Assembly: GCA_023411615.1 (NCBI GenBank)
Contig: JAEYOR010000051.1
Location: 1 to 37,252 of the forward strand
Length of the DNA: 37,252 nucleotides
Source of the DNA: Actinomycetes bacterium
GTDB taxonomy: Bacteria; Actinomycetota; Actinomycetes; Actinomycetales; Demequinaceae
Reading direction: 5' to 3'
Part shown: positions 30,491-37,252 of the stretch, piece after piece
Numbering within the stretch: the first letter of the stretch is position 1
Layout of the letters: every line of letters begins with the position of its first letter
The notes under the pieces: model-generated
The model's database searches: none
Told to the model about the DNA's origin: nothing
The model's input: only the letters and a program-made list of their open reading frames with translations
Program-made: the position numbers and the translations under genes

Positions 30491-33245
30491 CGGGTACGAG
30501 TCGCCCCAAAAAGGCCTCGAGCTTCGAGACTTCGCCACTGCCGGTCGTGGGCAGCCGCAAGAGCGGCACACCGGCCTTGGCGAGGATCGAGTCCTTAAGA
30601 GCGTCCCGTTGCCGTTGGCGTGCATCGTCTTGGTGGTAGGAGAACCCATCCACCTCGATCGCCCCAAGCACGGCCCCCGTCACGCGATCCGAGATCACAA
30701 AATCCACCGATGATCGGTGGCGTACAAAGGCCGCCTCGGCGTCCGTGAGCGTCAACGACGTCGGCACAAGGTTGTAGAGGAAGACCTGGTAGTTCATCTG
30801 CAGGCGCTGGAACTGCTCCTGTGTGAGCAGCCGTTCGATCACCACCATCACGGCCTCCTCGGAAGCGAACGGCGTGCGCCCCCGCATCTTGCGGGCCAGT
30901 CCCGTGAGGGCTGTCGCGTAGTCCGCATAGAGGACGTCAAATACCGAGACGATGTCGCTGCGCACGGCCTGCGACGGCGACTGGTGCTCGATGTAGGAGA
31001 TGAGGTCGCGCAGGTGCGTGCACTGCTCTGGGAGATCGGGGTTCGCCACCACAACGAGTCGATCTTGTGCGCGTGACACTGCCACGTTGATCATGCGTGG
31101 ATCGTCCACGAACGCAGGCAGGGGAGTGTCCGCCTGCGTCGCATCGATAACGGTGGAGAGGATCACCACCGACTTCTCCCGCCCCTGGAACTTGTGCACG
31201 GTGTCCGCCTCGACGCCAGGCAGGGAGGCACCGATGAGCTCCGCCTGCTTGCGGAACGGCGACACGACCCCGACGTCGGCTGGGCGAACGTCCGATGCGA
31301 ACGTCGGCATCGCTTCCGACACCACCACATCTCGTTCGCGTTCGTTGGTCTGGCCTCCCTGGACGTGCGCGCGAGCATGGTGACCCGGTGCCGTGCGCAC
31401 CAATGCGAGGGCCTCCCCGCCCCCTTGTGCTCGCATCGGTAGCAACTTGCCCCCATAAAACGAGCGGTTGCAGAACTCGATGATGCGGGGATCGCAGCGG
31501 TAGTGTTCGCGCAGGAGCGTGCGTGGGAGGCCCTCGCCGAACACTTCGATGAGCGAACTGATCACGCTGTGGCGCGTGTAGTCGTACGCCGAAAGTGACG
31601 AGTCGACGCCCACGCCGCCAATATCTGTAGCGATATGGGGGAGCTGGTGCACGTCGCCCACCACGATCACGTTTCGCGCCACGCTCATGGCGAGCACGGC
31701 GATGGCCAGGTTCACCTGCGAGGCCTCGTCGATGATCAGGTAATCCAGCAGTCGCCCGGTGCCCACGTTGGAGGGTAAGGAGTGGCACGTGCTCAGCAGC
31801 ACCGGGTAGTCGCGCGCGAAGCGGTCGCGCGACCGCCACAAGTCCTGAGCTGAGTACTCGACGGGCGTGGCCCCTTGGTAGCGCTGTGCGAGGGCTCCAA
31901 CGAAGGCCTCGCGCGAAGCGGCTTGGATGCCCGCCCGGACGCTCGCGATGTCCGGCGTGGCGAGGTACGCCTCGCTCGCGTCTAGCAGCGCGCGGACCTC
32001 CAGCGCGCGCCGCCAAAGGTAGAGGCGCTGCAGTTCAATATTGAGCCGTGGGTCTCGCACGTCGACGTCCGCGCTCAGACGGTAGGTGCGACGCCTGCGC
32101 CATGACCAACGCCATTGTGCGAACGCTCCGCTTCGCGCATCGGCGAGGTCAATCTCGGCGAGCAACGCCATGATCTTCTCGGATGGCCAATTGGCCGCGC
32201 TTCCCGGCAGCAACTCCGGCCACCGGGTCGGATACGTAGCATCAAAGCGCGCCGACTCAGCGCCGAGGCCATCAAGAATGCGGCGCAGTTCCGCCGTATA
32301 GGTCTCGTGCCGGTAAACGGAACCGATGCGATGGGTGAGGTAGGCGAGTTGCGGCCCAGAGTAATCATCTGGACTCGCACTCGCTCGGAATGCAGCGAGT
32401 GCCGCGTTGCGGGCGCCTTGGCCCATGAGGAACATCTCCCGACGTTCTCGGCTGCCCATCGGCGCGGCGATGAAGCCAAATCCGGCGGCAGAAAGCTTGT
32501 CGAAGACGTTGTCCACGGCCGCGTTGTTGAATGAGACCACGCCGAGCGTCGCATCTGGGTTCCGCACGACATTCGCAATCAAGTTCAGGATCGTCTGCGT
32601 CTTGCCGGTCCCGGGAGGGCCTTCGATTACTGAGATCTGGTGTCGCAGCGCCGCGTCGATTGCCGCCCGCTGACTGTCGTTGCTGCTAAACGGGAAGATG
32701 AGCGCCGGGGCTTCCGCGGCGGGGGGCCGGAGACTTCCTGAGAGGTAGGTCGCGAGCGCACTGTCCGGATGGACGAAGCTCAGGCCCTTAAACGCGTGGT
32801 GCAGAGGATCGTCAGATGGGTGTGCCGCGACCACCTGGTCGAAGTAGGTCATGAGCGCGTTCACACGTGGCTGTGCCCGCGCATTCGTAGCCACCCGCAC
32901 GGAGGCGGAGGGATAGGTGCGGAACGCATCGCCGGCTTGCGTCGGGTAGTGCACTCGCGTCCACCACCCGGCGCGGGTGTCGAAATACTCGAGGCGTTTC
33001 GCGGCGGGCCACGGCACCCCATCCACTTCGATCAGGGCGTCACCCACCTCGGCGCCGCTCGCCACCTTGGCAATGATGATGTTCTCTGGGTTGTACGAGA
33101 ACGGGTATCTGGAATCGCGGAAGCGAACCTTCACCTTCGTGCCGTCTTCGTCGACGGTCAGCACGTCGCCCGAGCGGTCAGTGAACTGAGATGTCTTCTT
33201 GTCCCACGCCAACAGCAATGCGGATGACGCGTCGAATCTGGCCAT
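30477..33245 (-). CDS. Upf1/Dna2-type SF1 helicase with C-terminal DUF2726-like nuclease domain
   Basis: 922 residues from ATG 33245 (GGGGGA upstream; the frame extends further without support). The N-terminus (about 1-190) is a small beta domain plus helices. Superfamily 1B helicase motifs follow: Walker A EGPPGTGKTQT near residue 206, a long helical insertion, DEASQVN near 503, VVGDVHQLPHI, REHYRCDPRIIEFCN, KFQGREKSVVILST and AVSRAQDRLVVVA. The C-terminus (about 825-900) has a Vsr/DUF2726-type nuclease pattern: VDFVISDR, AIEVDGFSYHQ and RDALKDSILAKAGVPLLRL, giving a D...E-x-D core. The architecture is that of stand-alone helicase-nuclease defence or repair proteins. It is divergent from the EcsC-like gene. 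Confidence 0.88.
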   Translation of the reverse strand: MARFDASSALLLAWDKKTSQFTDRSGDVLTVDEDGTKVKVRFRDSRYPFSYNPENIIIAKVASGAEVGDALIEVDGVPWPAAKRLEYFDTRAGWWTRVHYPTQAGDAFRTYPSASVRVATNARAQPRVNALMTYFDQVVAAHPSDDPLHHAFKGLSFVHPDSALATYLSGSLRPPAAEAPALIFPFSSNDSQRAAIDAALRHQISVIEGPPGTGKTQTILNLIANVVRNPDATLGVVSFNNAAVDNVFDKLSAAGFGFIAAPMGSRERREMFLMGQGARNAALAAFRASASPDDYSGPQLAYLTHRIGSVYRHETYTAELRRILDGLGAESARFDATYPTRWPELLPGSAANWPSEKIMALLAEIDLADARSGAFAQWRWSWRRRRTYRLSADVDVRDPRLNIELQRLYLWRRALEVRALLDASEAYLATPDIASVRAGIQAASREAFVGALAQRYQGATPVEYSAQDLWRSRDRFARDYPVLLSTCHSLPSNVGTGRLLDYLIIDEASQVNLAIAVLAMSVARNVIVVGDVHQLPHIATDIGGVGVDSSLSAYDYTRHSVISSLIEVFGEGLPRTLLREHYRCDPRIIEFCNRSFYGGKLLPMRAQGGGEALALVRTAPGHHARAHVQGGQTNERERDVVVSEAMPTFASDVRPADVGVVSPFRKQAELIGASLPGVEADTVHKFQGREKSVVILSTVIDATQADTPLPAFVDDPRMINVAVSRAQDRLVVVANPDLPEQCTHLRDLISYIEHQSPSQAVRSDIVSVFDVLYADYATALTGLARKMRGRTPFASEEAVMVVIERLLTQEQFQRLQMNYQVFLYNLVPTSLTLTDAEAAFVRHRSSVDFVISDRVTGAVLGAIEVDGFSYHQDDARQRQRDALKDSILAKAGVPLLRLPTTGSGEVSKLEAFLGRLVPASAA

Positions 33246-33452
33246 CCGTCCCCCGATCGTGCTGGTGCAGCCACACCATGATGCCCGACGCCCACGTGGG
33301 GCTGGGCGCTGTAGCCCGTTCCGCCATTTTCGCTGCGTGGCCCGAGCATCACACCCACACCCGTCAGGGGCCGCGGCTAGTGTGAGAGGCCAAGGCCCGC
33401 TGTGAGCAGTTGGCAACGGGAGCAACACCAAACGTGAGGGGAGAGGGCGGCC

Positions 33453-34463
33453 ATGGCCAAGAACAACGGCGCTGCGAAAGACCAGGACGTGGCGCTAGTC
33501 AACGCGGCCATCGACGCGGCCTCTGCAGACCCGGATCGCGTCAAGGCGCTTATCTACAAAGCGATCGCGGTCCAGCGCCCTGCGGTGCTCGCGTACGTCA
33601 AGTCCGTGCGCCGTCAGAAGCCGGACGCCACTCCCGCCGAGATTCTCACCGAACTTGAGAAGCGCTACGTCGCCACTGTGACGTCGGCCAGCACCGGCGT
33701 CGGCGCGTCGGCTGCAGTTCCGGCCGTCGGCATCCCGCTCGCCATCGGCCTGGGCGTCGCGGACCTGCTGTTCTTCTATGAGACCAGCGCGCTGTTTGTC
33801 CTTGCAGCGGCCGAGTTGCGTGGCATCGAAGTGGCCGACGCTGACCGTGCCCGGCCATTGGTGTTCGGCATGCTGCTGGGAGAGAAGTCGCAGAGCAAGA
33901 TCTCCCAGTTGGTGCTCCAGGCCTCCGGCGCTGGCAGCGTCAACGTGGCGCGGACCGCTGCAAAGGGTGTCGCCAAGTCCACGTGGGGGGAAGTGCTCAC
34001 GCAGCAACTGCCCGATTCTGCCTTGGCGCCCCTGTCCACCGTGATGGCGCGCGAGGCGCTCATGGCCAGCGGCAAGTTTGGCTCGGGCGCCCTGGGCAAA
34101 GCCCTGCCATTTGGCGTGGGCGCCGTCATTGGCGGCGTGGGCAGTTTCACCTTTGGCCGCGACGTGGTGAAGGCGGCGCGCCAGGCGCTGCCCGAGACCC
34201 CCGATGTGTTCCCAGCCGCTCTTGCCGACTTCGACAAGGCGGAGCCGGAAACCGCTGAGCCGCCTCGCGCGGCCATGGCCATGAAGTCCGCTGCGGCGAG
34301 CGCGTCGGAACTGAGCGAAGACGTGTGGCGCAAGGTAGTGGGCGTGACCGCCGGCGCCAAGAGCGCCGCCTCGCGTGGGGCTGGCACGGTGGCGAGTGCG
34401 CTCAAGCGCGCGAGAGGATCCAGAGACGCGGCGGAGCCGTCAGAGGCGGTCGGGGCAGACTAG
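33453..34463 (+). CDS. EcsC-like membrane-associated protein
   Basis: 336 residues; GGGAGAGGG precedes ATG 33453. The centre (about 70-215) has the EcsC-family pattern: helical TPAEILTELEKRYV, the hydrophobic glycine/alanine-rich AAVPAVGIPLAIGLGVADLLFF, FETSALFVLAAAELRG-like helix, and GAVIGGVGSFTFGRDVVKAAR near residue 230. The EcsC family is named after a Bacillus protein linked to protein secretion and is otherwise poorly understood. The Ala-rich C-terminal tail (about 265-336) is low complexity. No signal peptide. It is divergent from the helicase-nuclease gene across about 207 bases in which I see no confident regulatory site. Confidence 0.7.
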   Translation: MAKNNGAAKDQDVALVNAAIDAASADPDRVKALIYKAIAVQRPAVLAYVKSVRRQKPDATPAEILTELEKRYVATVTSASTGVGASAAVPAVGIPLAIGLGVADLLFFYETSALFVLAAAELRGIEVADADRARPLVFGMLLGEKSQSKISQLVLQASGAGSVNVARTAAKGVAKSTWGEVLTQQLPDSALAPLSTVMAREALMASGKFGSGALGKALPFGVGAVIGGVGSFTFGRDVVKAARQALPETPDVFPAALADFDKAEPETAEPPRAAMAMKSAAASASELSEDVWRKVVGVTAGAKSAASRGAGTVASALKRARGSRDAAEPSEAVGAD

Positions 34464-34470
34464 CCCGCTC

Positions 34471-34578
34471 TTAATCCAAAATCACTGCCTCACCACGCGC
34501 GGCGAGCGACGCAAGGCCGTCCTGCATCGCCTGGATCGACTCAGGGCTGTGCCCCACCCAATCAACCAGTTCGCCCAC
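34471..34578 (-). CDS. Possible small ORF directly after transglutaminase stop
   Basis: From GTG 34578 the frame encodes 35 residues (VGELVDWVGHSPESIQAM, then ALAARGEAVILD-like) ending at TAA 34471-34473. It lies in the same frame as the upstream transglutaminase-like gene, separated from it only by that gene's TGA (34603-34605); a TTG at 34599 would lengthen it to 42 residues. The amino acid composition looks like real protein, but there is no good ribosome binding site. It may be a small downstream gene, a readthrough extension or the remnant of a longer C-terminus. Confidence 0.3.
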   Translation of the reverse strand: MGELVDWVGHSPESIQAMQDGLASLAARGEAVILD

Positions 34579-34602
34579 TACGCGCCGTCGCCTCGTCAAT
34601 GC

Positions 34603-35745
34603 TCACGAATACAACCCCTCGTTCCCGTCAACCACCCACTCCATGTCCTGCTCCCGCGTCTGGAGCAGCGGGTCGCCAGGCACCAGCAGGAGGTAGTCGT
34701 GGCGGAGCACCTCGTGTCCGGTGCGCCCCACCGGGACGTCGTCCCACGTCACATCCACCACACGCCACTCGCCGTCCACAAACACACGGTTCCACGCGTG
34801 GCCACCAGTGGTGAGGCCCTGGTTCACATTCCCGGTGACGACAACGGACTCAATGCTGAGCGCATGCGTCGCGAGCAGCATCGTCTCCGCATACCCCGTA
34901 CACACAGCGGTCCCATTGACCAAAATCCCAAAGGCCTCCTGTGATGCCTCAACCCGAGCGTCGTGACCGCCCGCATTGATCGTGTCGTAGGCATCCCAGT
35001 CGTACCGCGCATGCTCCGCAATCGCGTCATGCAACAACCGCACCTGGTCCGATTGAGTCGTGGCCGTCAGCGCGCCCGAGCTCGCCACCAACTCCGTCAG
35101 CGCAGAGCGCGTCTCAATACGCCGCTGCTCCGCCTCGATGTCGCTATACACATACGTAGGAGTGATGGTGGTGGACGCAGGCCGCACCTGCACCTCCCAC
35201 TCGCGCACAAACACGTACGGGTTCTGCGCGAGCGCCTCGCGCATCGCGTCCTGAATCGTCTCGAGCCCCTCGCTCGACCCGGCGCCCGTGAACGTCACAT
35301 TGATCGTGTCCTCTTGCGCCACCATCGACCGCGCGAGATACAGCACCAGCTCGTCCGATCCGAACACCGGGTACTCGACCGACGGCCCCGTTGGCGTGCT
35401 CATCACCCACGAGTCCGGCCAATTGGTCCACTCCGGCAGCGCCCCCCGGTAGCCCATCGTCGCGATCGCCGCCACCGCCACGGCAGCAAACAGCCACACG
35501 CCGCCACTCACGCGCCTCCGGTTGCCCCGCCCCCGGCGTCGGCCCATGCCCCCGCGTCGGCCGCCCGTCTCGTAGCCCTCACCTGCTGGCGGCCACGCAT
35601 GCGTCGCGCCCTTGAGCCGCGTGTACGGCGTCCACTGAAAGCCGTCCCAGTAGCGCTCCACGTCAATGCTCGCCGGGTCCGGCAGCCACCCCGGATCGGG
35701 CAGGCGCGGCACGCGCGGCTGTTGATCGCGCGGCGGCTCGGACAT
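34603..35745 (-). CDS. DUF2510 membrane protein with transglutaminase-like domain
   Basis: 380 residues from ATG 35745, preceded by GAAGGG; the frame extends upstream to 35979 without support. Residues 14-45 form a DUF2510 domain (DPGWLPDP, then ERYWDGFQWTPYTR), common in actinobacterial membrane proteins. An Arg/Gly-rich stretch and one transmembrane helix (about 84-104, VWLFAAVAVAAIATMGY) follow, so the rest should lie outside the cell. The C-terminal transglutaminase-like core has the full catalytic triad: Cys in TAVCTGYAETM, His in TGGHAWNRV and Asp in VVDVTWDDVP. It resembles the protease or transglutaminase-like proteins with a TGc core, whose substrates in the cell wall are unknown. 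It is divergent from the lipoprotein gene at 35961. Confidence 0.85.
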   Translation of the reverse strand: MSEPPRDQQPRVPRLPDPGWLPDPASIDVERYWDGFQWTPYTRLKGATHAWPPAGEGYETGGRRGGMGRRRGRGNRRRVSGGVWLFAAVAVAAIATMGYRGALPEWTNWPDSWVMSTPTGPSVEYPVFGSDELVLYLARSMVAQEDTINVTFTGAGSSEGLETIQDAMREALAQNPYVFVREWEVQVRPASTTITPTYVYSDIEAEQRRIETRSALTELVASSGALTATTQSDQVRLLHDAIAEHARYDWDAYDTINAGGHDARVEASQEAFGILVNGTAVCTGYAETMLLATHALSIESVVVTGNVNQGLTTGGHAWNRVFVDGEWRVVDVTWDDVPVGRTGHEVLRHDYLLLVPGDPLLQTREQDMEWVVDGNEGLYS

Positions 35746-35960
35746 CCTGGGGACCCTTCGGCTGGAGCGGGTGCGGCGATACGAGCCTAACGCGCGGGGT
35801 TGACAAGGGGGCAGGGGTTGGGGCCGACGCTCCACTCGCCCGACGCCGGGCCAAAGGGTCGCTGTCGGTCCCGCTTGGTGCGCGCTAGAGTGCGCACAAC
35901 AGCCACCGTGAGTGGCAACAGGGAGGGTAGATCCTTCCACCGCTGAGGGAGAGTTTGCCC

Positions 35961-37252
35961 GTGCCGACCACCACCACACCCCGCGCGCGCCGGGGTATCA
36001 AGATCATCGCCCTGCTCGCCGCCGTTGCGGTGCTGTCCGCGTGTGGAGCGCGCATCGACACCGTCATGAAGGTCAACGCCGATGGCAGCGGCGTGCGCGA
36101 GATGGTGCTGACGCTCGGCCTTGACGATCAAGACGAGATCACCGGCGGGATCGACGCCGTTGACGCCTCGATCCAGCGCCACAAGCCCGCGTCCATCGAA
36201 TACTCCGGCATCTCTGTTGATGCAGATAGCAACTGGGTGGCGACGTTCTCCATCCCCTTCGACTCCCCTACGGACTACCGCGACAAGGCAGCGGCGGCGC
36301 TCCAGGCGAGCGACATTGACTGGCACCAAGGCGAGGGCATCGCCGTGCTGGACTCACCCCTTGTCAAAGGCCTCGACATCTCGGAGACCTTCAGCAGCTA
36401 CGACCTCCTCCAGTGGCTCTTTGACGGCCTGCGCGCGGACAACGTGGTCTCGGAGTCGAGCAACGGCAATATGTGGGAGAGCGGGGACTCGAGCATTGAG
36501 TTCAACGGCATCACATATGAGGCAAGCCAGCCGCTCAATTTTGACGAGGTGGTTGACCTCGGTTTTGACGGCATCAGCATGTCCACCGAGATCTCCGCGA
36601 GTCTCATCGCTCGCGACATCACTTTTACGGTGGCAGACAAGGCCCAGGCTCGCGCCAACAGCGAGCTCTACGACGAGTACTTCGCGGGCCTCGAAGGCGA
36701 TGGCGTCACCGTGGAGAACTCCACGGCAGGTACCGGCTCCACATGGACGGTGAGCTTTGAGGCGGACACCACCGCTCGCATCGTCGAGCTCACCAACAAG
36801 GCCCTCTCCTCGGACGGCACCGCCCTCGATGTCACGTACACGCCCTCTGAGTACGACCCCCTGACGAGCGTCCTCACCGTCCTGTCCACCGCAGAGTGCA
36901 CTCAGGTCTGCTCCCCGAGCAACCGCTCCGTCACCGACGCGATCTCGGCGCCGGGATACACATGGACCTACGGTGGCTGGTACACCGAGGGCGACACAGC
37001 GAACGTGGACGCTGTATCCGGAACGGACCCCGCCTCCTTCCAGCGCGAGCACACCGTCTCGAGCGCGGCGTTGAGAATCTCGCTCGACGGCACACCTCGC
37101 GTCACTGTGGACGTCACCGTTGACCCCGAGACGCACGCCGGAATCGGCGACACCCTGGTCCAGATGCTCGCCGCCGAGAAGGACGGTGCCGGTGTGGAGA
37201 TCAAGGAGGGCGCCGAGGACGTCACCTACACGGTGGTGATCCAGGCCGAGAC
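35961..37252 (+). CDS. Lipoprotein, LppM/DUF3153-like (partial, runs off the end)
   Basis: The reading frame is open from GTG 35961 to the end of the window (430 codons), so the C-terminus is missing. GGGAGAG sits 7 bases before the GTG. The N-terminus is basic (PRARRGIK), followed by a hydrophobic stretch and the lipobox LSAC (Cys at residue 28), giving a lipid-anchored extracytoplasmic protein. The next residues (IDTVMKVNADGSGVREMVLTL split by the linker) are of the type seen at the start of LppM-like/DUF3153 lipoproteins, where a beta-rich domain follows the cysteine. The remainder is a long beta-rich, acidic extracellular region with repeated segments of similar pattern (ITFTVADKAQAR and VTYTVVIQAE). 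Two further cysteines (STAECTQVCSPS) could form a disulfide. Function unknown. Confidence 0.75.
   Translation, partial: MPTTTTPRARRGIKIIALLAAVAVLSACGARIDTVMKVNADGSGVREMVLTLGLDDQDEITGGIDAVDASIQRHKPASIEYSGISVDADSNWVATFSIPFDSPTDYRDKAAAALQASDIDWHQGEGIAVLDSPLVKGLDISETFSSYDLLQWLFDGLRADNVVSESSNGNMWESGDSSIEFNGITYEASQPLNFDEVVDLGFDGISMSTEISASLIARDITFTVADKAQARANSELYDEYFAGLEGDGVTVENSTAGTGSTWTVSFEADTTARIVELTNKALSSDGTALDVTYTPSEYDPLTSVLTVLSTAECTQVCSPSNRSVTDAISAPGYTWTYGGWYTEGDTANVDAVSGTDPASFQREHTVSSAALRISLDGTPRVTVDVTVDPETHAGIGDTLVQMLAAEKDGAGVEIKEGAEDVTYTVVIQAE

Noticed and set aside
36121..36753. 210-residue Ser/Thr/Arg-rich plus-strand frame
   Set aside because: Out-of-frame shadow of the partial lipoprotein that begins at 35961 and stays open to the window end.
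1..37252. CRISPR array, tRNA, rRNA, insertion sequence or integrase
   Set aside because: No spaced direct repeats, cloverleaf-type sequence, transposase or recombinase motifs were seen by eye; short tRNA fragments cannot be excluded without a search.

Overview
The window is high-GC DNA of an actinobacterium, most likely a member of the Micrococcales. The clues are a DUF6318-like lipoprotein paired with a secreted PKD-like protein, an Ltp-type repeat protein, a DUF2510-transglutaminase protein, strong GGGAGG-type ribosome binding sites, and several genes whose best promoter -10 box predicts a transcript starting at or within a few bases of the start codon (leaderless). No rRNA, tRNA, CRISPR array, insertion sequence or phage structural gene was seen. 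No gene-free stretch exceeds 300 bases.

Left part (1-7.6 kb): a G-rich tandem repeat; a two-gene secreted/lipoprotein operon (157-1823); a membrane-anchored Ltp-repeat protein (1866-2462, minus); a small membrane protein (2670-2957); then an ADP-ribose-themed locus. There an ADP-ribosylglycohydrolase fused to a cysteine phosphatase-like domain (minus) is divergent from an NrtR-type regulator with a degenerate Nudix box. Two palindromic operator-like sites lie exactly over both predicted promoters. The regulator is followed by a small unknown gene and an N-formylglutamate amidohydrolase-family gene with overlapping start/stop codons. A TacAT-like (DUF1778 + GNAT) toxin-antitoxin pair follows.

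Middle part (7.1-27.5 kb) looks like a defence island. On the minus strand are a DUF2075 helicase/ATPase with an N-terminal nuclease-like core overlapping a PUA/EVE-like gene, then a DUF697-type GTPase coupled to a DUF6308-like gene and a small unknown gene. After a MazG-like pyrophosphohydrolase come six plus-strand genes: a ComEC-type metallo-beta-lactamase-fold protein, an SNF2-type helicase with DUF3883, a DUF1156 DNA methyltransferase, a DUF499 ATPase with an N-terminal Swt1-type HEPN domain, a DUF262-DUF1524 (GmrSD-like) nuclease and a second, larger DUF262 protein. The helicase-methylase-ATPase core matches the defence type called Hma. Its flanking by an MBL protein and two DUF262 proteins is the best candidate for an extended, undescribed system.

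Right part (27.6-37.2 kb): a SAM methyltransferase, a DUF429 RNase H-like protein with a well-formed leaderless promoter, a NERD nuclease-like protein convergent and overlapping with a Upf1/Dna2-type helicase carrying a C-terminal DUF2726-like nuclease domain, an EcsC-like protein, a DUF2510-transglutaminase membrane protein and a partial lipoprotein (LppM/DUF3153-like) running off the end.
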